A DNA stretch of 6,235 nucleotides from an uncultured Roseburia sp. (GTDB lineage: Bacteria > Bacillota > Clostridia > Lachnospirales > Lachnospiraceae), in NCBI GenBank assembly GCA_947652855.1, contig CANTEO010000090.1:1-6235 (forward strand), written 5' to 3'. Shown piece after piece: positions 1-5,989 of this stretch (position 1 is the first letter of the stretch; each line of letters starts with the position of its first letter). The notes beneath the pieces are model-generated. The model ran no database searches and was not told where the DNA came from. It worked only from the letters and a program-made list of their open reading frames with translations. The position numbers and the translations under genes were made by a program.

Positions 1-7
1 TTGTTCT

Positions 8-79
8 GCAACCGTAGTCTAACGGATAGAACACAGGACTCCGACTCCTGCGATGTGGGTTCGATTCCCGCCGGTTGCA
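8..79 (+). tRNA. tRNA-Arg, anticodon CCG
   Basis: The sequence folds into a complete cloverleaf. The acceptor stem GCAACCG (8-14) pairs perfectly with CGGTTGC (72-78), followed by discriminator A79. The anticodon stem CAGGA (34-38) pairs with TCCTG (46-50) around a seven-base loop carrying anticodon CCG at 41-43, which reads the arginine codon CGG. The T arm is 55-71, with loop TTCGATT and one G-U pair. The D arm is short, at about 17-31. The variable loop has four bases. The 3' CCA is not encoded, so it must be added after transcription. A hairpin with a T tract lies a few bases downstream. No promoter is visible because only seven bases precede the gene, so it may be the last gene of a tRNA cluster. 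Confidence 0.96.
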
Positions 80-85
80 TACTTG

Positions 86-121
86 ACAGGTTATGGCGCA
101 ACTTCCATTGCCTGTTTTTTT
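86..121 (+). terminator. Intrinsic terminator of the tRNA-Arg gene
   Basis: ACAGG (86-90) pairs with CCTGT (111-115), and inside it ATGG (93-96) pairs with CCAT (105-108), separated by a small internal loop. The stem runs straight into seven T residues (115-121). It begins seven bases after the tRNA, so it most likely ends the tRNA transcript. The stem is interrupted, so termination may be partial. Confidence 0.7.
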
Positions 122-124
122 CAC

Positions 125-163
125 AAAAAACGCCTTGCCGCTTTAAAGCGCAAAAGCAAGGCG
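125..163 (-). terminator. Terminator-like hairpin facing the minus strand, in the DAHP synthase leader
   Basis: CGCCTTGC (131-138) pairs perfectly with GCAAGGCG (156-163). Between the arms sits a 12-bp perfect palindrome, CGCTTTAAAGCG (139-150), which can extend the structure. The run of six A at 125-130 makes six T directly after the stem when read on the minus strand, which is the form of an intrinsic terminator. On the plus strand no T tract follows (CAAACCC). No minus-strand gene feeds this hairpin, so its role is unclear. It could stop antisense transcription, or act as a 5'-UTR hairpin in the DAHP synthase mRNA, ending about 22 bases before its ribosome binding site. Confidence 0.5.
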
Positions 164-197
164 CAAACCCAAAAAAATAAGAACAGGAGATGCAGCC

Positions 198-1238
198 ATG
201 AGTTTCACGTATTTAAAAAAACTACCAAGCCCGTCCGAAATCAAAGAGAGCTATCCGCTGCCCAAAGAGCTTGCAGAACTGAAGGCCAGGCGGGACGCCA
301 TGATCTCGGACGTCATCACCGGAAAAGACAGCCGTTTTCTGGTAATTATCGGCCCCTGCTCGGCTGACAATGAAGACGCCGTGCTGGACTATGTCAGCCG
401 CCTTTCGCCCATTGCCGAGAAAGTAAAAGACCAATTAATCCTCATCCCACGGGTTTACACCAACAAGCCGCGCACGACCGGAGAAGGGTACAAGGGCATC
501 GCCTCTCAGCCGGATCCCGAAAAGAAGCCGGATATGCTGGCGGGCCTGATCGCCATGCGCAAAATGCACATTCACGCCATTGAAGAAAGCGGCTTAACCT
601 GCGCGGATGAAATGCTCTATCCCGAGAATTGGGGCTATGTGGAGGATTTGCTCTCTTACGTCGCAATCGGCGCCCGCTCCGTGGAGGATCAGCAGCACCG
701 CCTGACGGTCAGCGGCTTTGACGTCGCCTCCGGCATGAAAAACCCGACCAGCGGCGACTTCACCGTCATGTTAAATTCCGTCTATGCCGCGCAGCATCCG
801 CATCATTTTGTTTATGCGGGGCATGAAGTGAAGACTACGGGCAACCCGCTGACGCACGTGGTGCTGCGCGGAGCCGTCTCAAAGCATGGGAACTGCGTGC
901 AGAACTACCACTATGAAGACATTATGCGCCTGATTGAAAAATACGCCCAAATGGAGCTTGAGAACCCGGCCGCGATCATTGACGCGAACCATTCCAACTC
1001 CAATAAGCAGTACGCGGAGCAGGTGCGGATTGTAAAAGAAGTGATGCACAACAGAAAAATTTCACCCGAAATCCACAAAATGGTGAAAGGCGTCATGGTA
1101 GAAAGCTACATTGAGCCAGGCAGCCAAAAAGTAGGCGAGCATATCTATGGCAAATCCATCACGGATCCCTGCCTTGGCTGGAATGAAACAGAACAGCTCA
1201 TCTATGAAATCGCAGAAAGGAACGCGTCAGCCCAATAA
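198..1238 (+). CDS. aroF: 3-Deoxy-7-phosphoheptulonate (DAHP) synthase, type I (AroF/G/H family)
   Basis: This cytoplasmic enzyme condenses phosphoenolpyruvate with erythrose 4-phosphate to give DAHP, the committed step to chorismate and the aromatic amino acids. The 346 residues match the usual length of the E. coli-type enzymes (about 350) and cover the whole TIM barrel. Visible signatures are IIGPCSAD (50-57), PRVYTNKPRTT (84-94), IGARSVEDQQHR (157-168), GMKNPTSGD (179-187), LRG (223-225), DANHSNSNK (262-270), MVESYIEPG (300-308) and GKSITDPCLGW (318-328). By comparison with E. coli AroG, the metal ligands are C54, H265, E302 and D323, all present, and the phosphate-binding Arg and Lys residues are also kept. 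The ATG at 198 is preceded by AGGAG (185-189) at eight-base spacing. The gene appears monocistronic: a tRNA terminator lies before it and a strong terminator after it. No T-box or convincing promoter is seen in the leader. The feedback inhibitor (Phe, Tyr or Trp) cannot be read from the sequence, so the letter in the symbol is nominal. Confidence 0.96.
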   Translation: MSFTYLKKLPSPSEIKESYPLPKELAELKARRDAMISDVITGKDSRFLVIIGPCSADNEDAVLDYVSRLSPIAEKVKDQLILIPRVYTNKPRTTGEGYKGIASQPDPEKKPDMLAGLIAMRKMHIHAIEESGLTCADEMLYPENWGYVEDLLSYVAIGARSVEDQQHRLTVSGFDVASGMKNPTSGDFTVMLNSVYAAQHPHHFVYAGHEVKTTGNPLTHVVLRGAVSKHGNCVQNYHYEDIMRLIEKYAQMELENPAAIIDANHSNSNKQYAEQVRIVKEVMHNRKISPEIHKMVKGVMVESYIEPGSQKVGEHIYGKSITDPCLGWNETEQLIYEIAERNASAQ

Positions 1239-1255
1239 CCAAAAACACGCGCCAA

Positions 1256-1304
1256 AGAAAAAAAGAGGAAAAGCCGTTCTCACCGAACCGCTTTTCCTCT
1301 TTTT
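1256..1304. terminator. Bidirectional intrinsic terminator between aroF and spoIIM
   Basis: AAAAGAGGAAAAGC (1261-1274) pairs without a mismatch with GCTTTTCCTCTTTT (1290-1303), and an inner GTTC/GAAC pairing (1276-1279 with 1285-1288) tightens the loop. On the plus strand the stem ends in T residues (1300-1304). On the minus strand the A-rich stretch 1256-1264 supplies the T tract. It therefore serves both convergent genes. The spoIIM stop codon (TGA, complement of 1304-1306) touches the base of the stem. Confidence 0.9.
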
Positions 1305-1876
1305 CATACACGCTCTAACATCTGAATGATTTTTTTCAATAAATGCGGGTTGACGTAGCTTTCCAAAAACAGGCCCGTAAACAGCAAGGCTATGGCCAGC
1401 AGGAAGGACGCCGCAAGCTTCATCTGCCGCCTCTTCTTCCTGCCCGACGCCGCATACTCCCCGTCAAGCCCCTTATAGCGCATCAGCTCATAGCGCCACA
1501 GGAACAGGACAGGAACATAAAAAAGCCACTGGGGGAAGAAAAACCCCACGGTCAAAACGCTGCCGGAAATCCCGGCGTTCATAATTGCAATCACTGACAA
1601 AAACCCGACAGAAAATCCCAAATAAGATAAATAGCAGTCAACGACAAGCGTCCCATAAATGCCGACGCTAAGGATCAGTAATATCAAAAACTCCGGCGCC
1701 CTTTTATAAAATAAATACAAAAAAAGCTCCTGGCCATGAATTTCCGTGTACAGATACCGGTTGATGAAATATTCATTCATCGCCCCAAGCTCCCTGCCAA
1801 GGACAACCCCAAGGACATTGGCGCAGATGACCCCCGCCAAAAAAACAAGAAAGAACCATATAGTGCTTTTCTTCAC
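1304..1876 (-). CDS. spoIIM: Stage II sporulation protein M (SpoIIM)-like membrane protein
   Basis: This is a 190-residue integral membrane protein with about five hydrophobic segments: residues 7-26, 61-79, 82-103, 105-126 and 153-172. A basic cytoplasmic patch, GRKKRR (145-150), precedes the last one. The end of the protein (FLESYVNP, 170-177) and the FFFPQWLFYVP stretch (112-122) resemble conserved positions of the SpoIIM/DUF95 family. In Bacillus, SpoIIM works with SpoIID and SpoIIP in peptidoglycan remodelling during engulfment of the forespore, in the mother cell under sigma-E. The immediate upstream neighbour is a nudF-type Nudix gene, as in Bacillus, which supports the call. The start is GTG at 1874-1876, the only plausible start after an in-frame TAA at 1901-1903. 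It has only a weak upstream GGA. A sigma-E-like promoter lies at 1903-1931. A divergent DUF95 paralogue is the main alternative identity. Confidence 0.75.
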   Translation of the reverse strand: MKKSTIWFFLVFLAGVICANVLGVVLGRELGAMNEYFINRYLYTEIHGQELFLYLFYKRAPEFLILLILSVGIYGTLVVDCYLSYLGFSVGFLSVIAIMNAGISGSVLTVGFFFPQWLFYVPVLFLWRYELMRYKGLDGEYAASGRKKRRQMKLAASFLLAIALLFTGLFLESYVNPHLLKKIIQMLERV

Positions 1877-1902
1877 GCTGCACGTCCAAACTTTTTTCTT
1901 TT

Positions 1903-1931
1903 AACTTATGCCTGTCCTTCCGATTTTATTC
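1903..1931 (-). promoter_or_regulatory. Candidate sigma-E-type promoter for spoIIM
   Basis: Reading the minus strand, GAATAAA (1925-1931) is followed after 14 bases by CATAAGTT (1903-1910). The Bacillus sigma-E consensus is roughly KMATATW with CATACAHT at similar spacing. The -35 matches six of seven positions and the -10 matches six of eight. Transcription would start about 20 bases before the GTG start of spoIIM. This is a by-eye match in AT-rich sequence, helped by the known sigma-E control of spoIIM in Bacillus. Confidence 0.4.
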
Positions 1932-1950
1932 CTGCCATGCACTGCGTCAT
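1906..1950 (-). CDS. Possible 14-codon micro-ORF between nudF and spoIIM
   Basis: An ATG at 1948-1950 lies five bases after the nudF TGA stop. It has an excellent ribosome binding site, GAAGGAG (1957-1963), six bases upstream and inside the last nudF codons. It encodes MTQCMAGIKSEGQA and stops at TAA (1906-1908), 29 bases before the spoIIM GTG. Its frame differs from spoIIM. The peptide is not recognised. It may be a translated peptide, a means of carrying ribosomes towards the weakly initiated spoIIM, or chance. The candidate spoIIM promoter overlaps it. Confidence 0.3.
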   Translation of the reverse strand: MTQCMAGIKSEGQA

Positions 1951-1953
1951 AAC

Positions 1954-2496
1954 TCACTCCTTCACTTTATTCGCATAAGCCAAAATGGCGGCGACGGTCT
2001 TCGCGTCCTGAATCTCTCCCGCGTAAACCTTTTCGCACAGTTCTTCCAGCTCAACGCACACAATGTCAATAAACTCATCTTCATCCAGGCATTGCGTCCC
2101 CGGCGTAAGCTCCGTCGCAAGATACACGTCAATCAATTCATTGCAGAACGCGACCGTGGACTTGAGCGACAGCAGCTTTGTAAGCTTTCCGCAGGAATAC
2201 CCCGTCTCCTCTAAAAGCTCCCGCCTGGCGCAGACTGCCGTGTCTTCCGTCACGCTGTCCCTGGCGCCCGCAGGGATCTCCAATGTGACGCGGTCAAGCG
2301 CGTTGCGGTACTGACGCACCATGACAAGCTTTCCGTCCGGCAAGACAGCCAAAACCGCCGCCGCCCCTTTTGGATGCTCAATATAATCCCATGTCGCCGT
2401 CCTGCCGTCTGGCATCTCTATTGTATCGGCATACATATTCACAATGACGCCTTCCCTCACCAGTTCCCGTTTCAACCTCTTTAACTTCTTTACCAT
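1954..2496 (-). CDS. nudF: Nudix hydrolase, ADP-ribose pyrophosphatase family (NudF-like)
   Basis: Enzymes of this family cleave nucleoside diphosphates linked to another moiety, typically ADP-ribose to AMP and ribose 5-phosphate. They are cytosolic and need Mg or Mn. The 180-residue length is normal. The Nudix box lies at residues 77-100. It begins at G77, has E84, and then follows the canonical spacing to REL (92-94), EE (96-97) and G99. The gap from G77 to E84 is one residue longer than the textbook pattern. RQYRNAL (61-67) and EIPAG (73-77) are typical of the ADP-ribose subgroup. The proline usually found about 15 residues after the box is missing; this segment reads STVAFCNE (113-120). 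The substrate is therefore less certain than the fold. The ATG at 2496 has AAAGGAG (2503-2509) at good spacing. No clear promoter precedes it, so expression probably comes by readthrough from rny. Confidence 0.9.
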   Translation of the reverse strand: MVKKLKRLKRELVREGVIVNMYADTIEMPDGRTATWDYIEHPKGAAAVLAVLPDGKLVMVRQYRNALDRVTLEIPAGARDSVTEDTAVCARRELLEETGYSCGKLTKLLSLKSTVAFCNELIDVYLATELTPGTQCLDEDEFIDIVCVELEELCEKVYAGEIQDAKTVAAILAYANKVKE

Positions 2497-2522
2497 CGCC
2501 TGCTCCTTTCCCTAAATGCAAC

Positions 2523-2553
2523 AAAGCAGCCAATGGCTTTCATTGGCTGCTTT
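2523..2553 (-). terminator. Hairpin after rny, probable weak terminator or processing element
   Basis: A perfect 13-bp stem, AAAGCAGCCAATG (2523-2535) with CATTGGCTGCTTT (2541-2553), encloses a five-base loop. On the minus strand it begins eight bases after the rny stop codon and is followed by TTTGTTGCATTT. That is a broken T tract, so termination is likely incomplete. It sits 14 bases before the nudF ribosome binding site and could set the rny to nudF expression ratio or protect the rny 3' end. Confidence 0.65.
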
Positions 2554-2561
2554 CTAATCTG

Positions 2562-4109
2562 CTACTTTGCGTAATCAACTACACGGGATTCCCGAATCAA
2601 ATTTATCTTTATCTGCCCCGGATATTCCAACTCAGATTCAATCTGCTTGGAAATGTCGCGCGCCAGCAACACCATATCGGCGTCGCTGATCTGCTCAGGA
2701 ACCACCATGACACGAATCTCCCTACCCGCCTGAATGGCAAAAGACTTTTCTACCCCTTTAAAACTATCTGTAATATCCTCTAACTGTTTTAATCTGTTTG
2801 AATATGTTTCCAGCGTCTCACGCCTTGCCCCGGGCCTTGCCGCGCTGATTGTGTCCGCGGCCTGCACCAGGCAGGCAATTAGCGTCTCCGGCTCCACGTC
2901 GCCATGGTGCGCTTCCACGGCATTGATAATCAACGGAGACTCTTTGTATTTCCTACATAATTCAACCCCGATTTGAATATGTGAACCTTCCATTTCATGG
3001 TCAACTGACTTACCAATGTCATGCAGCAGACCCGCACGTTTTGCGCTCCTTACATCCACGCCAATCTCTCCCGCGAGGAGCCCTGCGATCTGTGCAACTT
3101 CAATCGAATGCTTCAATGCATTCTGCCCATAGCTGGTCCGAAATTTCATGCGCCCAAGCAGACGCACCAACTCGGGATGGATTCCGTGAACGCCAACTTC
3201 CAGCGTAGCGACTTCCCCCTCTTCACGAATCATGACTTCCACTTCTTTTTTCGCTTTCTCAACCATCTCTTCTATCCTGGCCGGATGAATGCGTCCGTCT
3301 ACAATTAATTTCTCCAAAGCGATTCTCGCTATTTCCCTGCGAATCGGGTCAAATCCTGAAAGGATGACCGCTTCCGGCGTGTCGTCAATGATTAAGTCCA
3401 CCCCGGTCAGCGTCTCAAGCGTTCGGATATTGCGTCCTTCCCGCCCGATGATCCTTCCTTTCATTTCGTCATTCGGGAGCTGGACAACGGAAATTGTGGT
3501 TTCAGCAACGTGATCCGCAGCGCATTTTTGAATCGCGGACACGACGTAATCCTTTGCTTTTTTACCGGCTTCTTCCTTTGCCTGGCTCTCCAGCTCTTTG
3601 ATCAATTTTGCAGTGTCAAGCTTTACATCTTCTTCAATAGTTTTGATAAGGTATTCTTTTGCCTGTTCGGAGGTAAGGCCTGAGATTCGTTCCAATTCCT
3701 GCACGCGCTTTTCGCCTAATTTCGTGATCTCTGTTTTCTGCCTGCTCAGCTCTTCTTCCCTCGCAACAAAATTCGCCTCGCGCTTTTCGATGGACTCCAA
3801 TTTCTTGTCCAAATTTTCTTCTTTCTGCACGATGCGCCTTTCATTACGCTGGATTTCAGCCCGACGCTCGCGGATTTCCCTGTCTAAGTCATTTTTGCTC
3901 TTTATCGTCTCTTCCTTGACTTCAAGCAAAGCCTCCCGCTTTTTCGTCTCAGCCGTCTTCACCGCCTCGTCAATGATCTCTCTGGCTTTTTCCTCCGCGC
4001 TTCCAATCTTCTGTTCAGAGACTTTCTTCCGATAGGACACGGCAAGCAGATAGGTCACAGGCACGGCGACTGCTAACGTGGCGATCACAGCGATAATGAT
4101 TTCCTGCAC
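2562..4109 (-). CDS. rny: Ribonuclease Y (endoribonuclease, KH and HD domains)
   Basis: RNase Y is the membrane-anchored endoribonuclease that starts mRNA decay in many Bacillota. From the GTG at 4109 the protein has 515 residues, close to the 520 of B. subtilis. The order is: an N-terminal membrane segment (about 2-24); a long charged coiled coil rich in Glu, Lys and Arg (about 30-190); a KH RNA-binding domain with GREG (222-225); and an HD phosphohydrolase domain with H334, the catalytic pair H363-D364 (in LLHDIGKS), H401-H402 (in EAHHGD) and D419 (in AADTISAARPGARRE). All key residues are present. An in-frame TTG at 4130 would add seven residues, but the near-perfect ribosome binding site AAAGGAGG (4117-4124) lies inside that extension, seven bases before the GTG, so the GTG is the start. 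The gene has its own strong promoter at 4189-4217 and is followed by a hairpin and nudF. Confidence 0.97.
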   Translation of the reverse strand: MQEIIIAVIATLAVAVPVTYLLAVSYRKKVSEQKIGSAEEKAREIIDEAVKTAETKKREALLEVKEETIKSKNDLDREIRERRAEIQRNERRIVQKEENLDKKLESIEKREANFVAREEELSRQKTEITKLGEKRVQELERISGLTSEQAKEYLIKTIEEDVKLDTAKLIKELESQAKEEAGKKAKDYVVSAIQKCAADHVAETTISVVQLPNDEMKGRIIGREGRNIRTLETLTGVDLIIDDTPEAVILSGFDPIRREIARIALEKLIVDGRIHPARIEEMVEKAKKEVEVMIREEGEVATLEVGVHGIHPELVRLLGRMKFRTSYGQNALKHSIEVAQIAGLLAGEIGVDVRSAKRAGLLHDIGKSVDHEMEGSHIQIGVELCRKYKESPLIINAVEAHHGDVEPETLIACLVQAADTISAARPGARRETLETYSNRLKQLEDITDSFKGVEKSFAIQAGREIRVMVVPEQISDADMVLLARDISKQIESELEYPGQIKINLIRESRVVDYAK

Positions 4110-4116
4110 AGGAACA

Positions 4117-4124
4117 CCTCCTTT
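4117..4124 (-). promoter_or_regulatory. Ribosome binding site that fixes the rny start
   Basis: AAAGGAGG on the minus strand is a near-perfect anti-16S match, seven bases before the GTG at 4107-4109. A start at TTG 4130 would place this site inside the coding region, with no comparable site ahead of it. Confidence 0.85.
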
Positions 4125-4173
4125 ATTCAATTTTCATTGTACATATAACAAAACAAGTTTCTATCTGTCATAA

Positions 4174-4188
4174 TTAACAATTGGTTAA
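4174..4188. repeat. Inverted repeat over the rny transcription start, possible operator
   Basis: TTAAC (4174-4178) and GTTAA (4184-4188) form a perfect inverted repeat with a five-base spacer (AATTG on the plus strand). It begins directly downstream of the rny -10 box and covers the predicted start point near 4182-4184, a position typical of repressor sites. The sequence is AT-rich, so chance is possible. No regulator is assigned. Confidence 0.35.
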
Positions 4189-4217
4189 ATTTTATACTTT
4201 CTTTCGGATTCTGTCAA
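4189..4217 (-). promoter_or_regulatory. Sigma-A promoter of rny
   Basis: The minus strand has a consensus -35 TTGACA (4212-4217), a 17-base spacer and TAAAAT (4189-4194), matching five of six positions of TATAAT. An overlapping TATAAA (4191-4196) is an alternative at 15-base spacing. The predicted 5' UTR is about 75 bases. The -35 lies 22 bases after the upstream ATPase stop codon, with no terminator between, so upstream transcripts may also enter rny. Confidence 0.85.
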
Positions 4218-4239
4218 GTATTTGTTCCTTCTACTGCAA

Positions 4240-5931
4240 TCATGCCTTCCGATAACGGTTCAGGCACGCGAACACTTCCTGCCGCCTTGGCATCGCAAGC
4301 CCTGTGGGCAGATACCGGCCGCCATAGATTCCCCCCATGCCTTTCTTGCCGATCACGTCGAACACCGCGTCCACGATTTCCTGTATCGTTCTTTTCCCGC
4401 CCGCCAGGCTCTGTAAGGCATATTTTAAAATCTGCCCAAGCATCACGACCTGCTCGGTATCCGCAATCTGCTCCACATAGCGCAGATCCACTGTCTCTTT
4501 GTCCACGGAGACTGCGTCTTTGCCCATTGTCTTAATCTTCATGCGGTCAGACGTGGATTTTTTCTGAAAAAGCACACGTTTAAATTCCGGCGCGTCCGCA
4601 GGCTTTAAATCCTCCAGCCCAAGCGGGTAGCGGGCCGCTTCTGCTTTTGCCAGCTCCGTCACGTCCACCGGGACATACTGATTCATCTGAAGCACCGTGT
4701 CCGCCTTGTGAAAGTAAGAGCCGCAGCTTCCGGCCACAAGGATTGTGGAAATCCCGAAATGGGAATACAATTCCTCCACCCTGTCGATAAACGGCGTAAT
4801 CGGCTCTGAATCCCTGTGGACGACGCGCTGCATCAGCTCATCCCGAATCATGAAGTTTGTCGCTGAGGTGTCCTCATCTATCAAGAACACGTCAGCCTCC
4901 GCCTCAATGGCCTCAATCATGTTCGCCGCCTGCGACGTGCTGCCGCTTGCGTCCTCCGTGGAGAATTCTTTTGTGCTTTTCCCATTTGGCAGCGTCCCGA
5001 TAAACATGGAAATGTCCGTTTTCTTCACGCTCCTGCCGTCCTCGGCGCGGATTTTCACCGCTGTGTCGTTCGTAATCACATACTCCCTGCCGTCTCCTGC
5101 GATATGGTTGTACACGCCCGCTTCCAGCGCCTTAAGGAGCGTGGATTTTCCATGGTAGCCGCCGCCGACAATCAGAGTGATTCCCTTCCTTATGCCCATC
5201 CCACGCAGCTTTCCGGCATGAGGCAGCTGCATGAAAACCTCCATCGAAGCGGGGGACTGAAACTTCACGGCTTTTTGCATTGGCCTGTCCGAAACGCCGG
5301 TGGCCCTTGGCAGAACGGCGCCGTCCGCCACAAACGCCACAAGCCCCTGCCTTTCCAGCTCCTCGCGGATAAACTGCTGATCGTCCGATAACGCGATGAC
5401 CCCGTCGACCTGCTTTCTGTCATACGCCCTGGCATACAGCGACCCTTCTATGCACTCTGGCAAAAAGGTGAATAAAATTTTCCCAAGCTCCCTGGAATTG
5501 ACCGTCCTGCCGTTTGCCGGAAATCCTATCTCCAGGCAAAAATGAATCTCCCCTGTCTTCGCGTCAATCTGGCACGCGCTGCGCTCAAGCACCTTCTGGC
5601 TTGGGCGGCTTACGGAGATCAGGCCGCTCTTGCCGGAACCCTTCGCCTGAAAGGAGAGCTTGTCCGCTTTCTGGTAAAAACGCCGGATTAACAAATCCTG
5701 CAGCGCGGCCTTCCTCCAGCGGCTCCCATAGTCTTCTTTTAAAAATCCGGCCTGCGCCCCAGACACAATGACGCTTACTTTCGACGGGGCCGCGAACGGA
5801 TCTCCCTGCACATGGTCAATGGACAGCACATAGCTGCGAAACTGATACTGCCCCGCCGTGTCTTTATATGCCGGATAGCCCCTGCGGTCAATCCGGTCTA
5901 AGATCGCCCTTAAATCCTCTGCTCGTTTCAT
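4240..5931 (-). CDS. Predicted ATPase of the ABC class (COG3044-type), function unknown
   Basis: This 563-residue soluble protein shows no signal peptide or membrane segment. An N-terminal region (about 1-215) is followed by an ABC-like nucleotide-binding core. The core has a Walker A, GGGYHGKST (256-264), with His where most P-loops have Gly; a signature-like SGSTSQAA (329-336); and a Walker B, VFLIDEDTSATN (348-359), with D352 and E353. After LVAGSCGSYF (398-407) comes a C-terminal region of about 150 residues rich in Lys and Arg. Length and motif order fit the ABC-ATPase family of COG3044, whose cellular role I do not know. It has no permease neighbour, so it is not evidently a transporter subunit. 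The ATG at 5931 is chosen because AAGGA (5942-5946) lies ten bases upstream and because a -10 TATAAT at 5990-5995 would lie inside the longer frame that opens at TTG 6018. rny follows on the same strand. Confidence 0.85.
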   Translation of the reverse strand: MKRAEDLRAILDRIDRRGYPAYKDTAGQYQFRSYVLSIDHVQGDPFAAPSKVSVIVSGAQAGFLKEDYGSRWRKAALQDLLIRRFYQKADKLSFQAKGSGKSGLISVSRPSQKVLERSACQIDAKTGEIHFCLEIGFPANGRTVNSRELGKILFTFLPECIEGSLYARAYDRKQVDGVIALSDDQQFIREELERQGLVAFVADGAVLPRATGVSDRPMQKAVKFQSPASMEVFMQLPHAGKLRGMGIRKGITLIVGGGYHGKSTLLKALEAGVYNHIAGDGREYVITNDTAVKIRAEDGRSVKKTDISMFIGTLPNGKSTKEFSTEDASGSTSQAANMIEAIEAEADVFLIDEDTSATNFMIRDELMQRVVHRDSEPITPFIDRVEELYSHFGISTILVAGSCGSYFHKADTVLQMNQYVPVDVTELAKAEAARYPLGLEDLKPADAPEFKRVLFQKKSTSDRMKIKTMGKDAVSVDKETVDLRYVEQIADTEQVVMLGQILKYALQSLAGGKRTIQEIVDAVFDVIGKKGMGGIYGGRYLPTGLAMPRRQEVFACLNRYRKA

Positions 5932-5989
5932 AGGTTGTTTTTCCTTTCTCTCTGTCTTTACTGAATCCTTTACGATAAATGCCTCTCCA

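Noticed and set aside
83..88. Perfect TTGACA just after the tRNA, as the -35 of the DAHP synthase gene.
   Set aside because: No acceptable -10 lies 16-19 bases downstream (the best hexamers match only two or three positions), and the site falls in the stem of the tRNA terminator.
53..367. Plus-strand open frame of 104 codons running from the tRNA into the DAHP synthase gene.
   Set aside because: It covers the tRNA and both leader hairpins, has no ribosome binding site, and overlaps a certain gene in another frame.
3598..4035. Plus-strand open frame of 145 codons antisense to rny.
   Set aside because: It is the Ser-rich mirror of the Glu/Lys-rich coiled coil of RNase Y, with no ribosome binding site. 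It is a compositional shadow.
4110..4130. TTG at 4130 as the start of RNase Y.
   Set aside because: The strong AAAGGAGG lies inside this extension and points to the GTG at 4109; the shorter protein has the usual family length.
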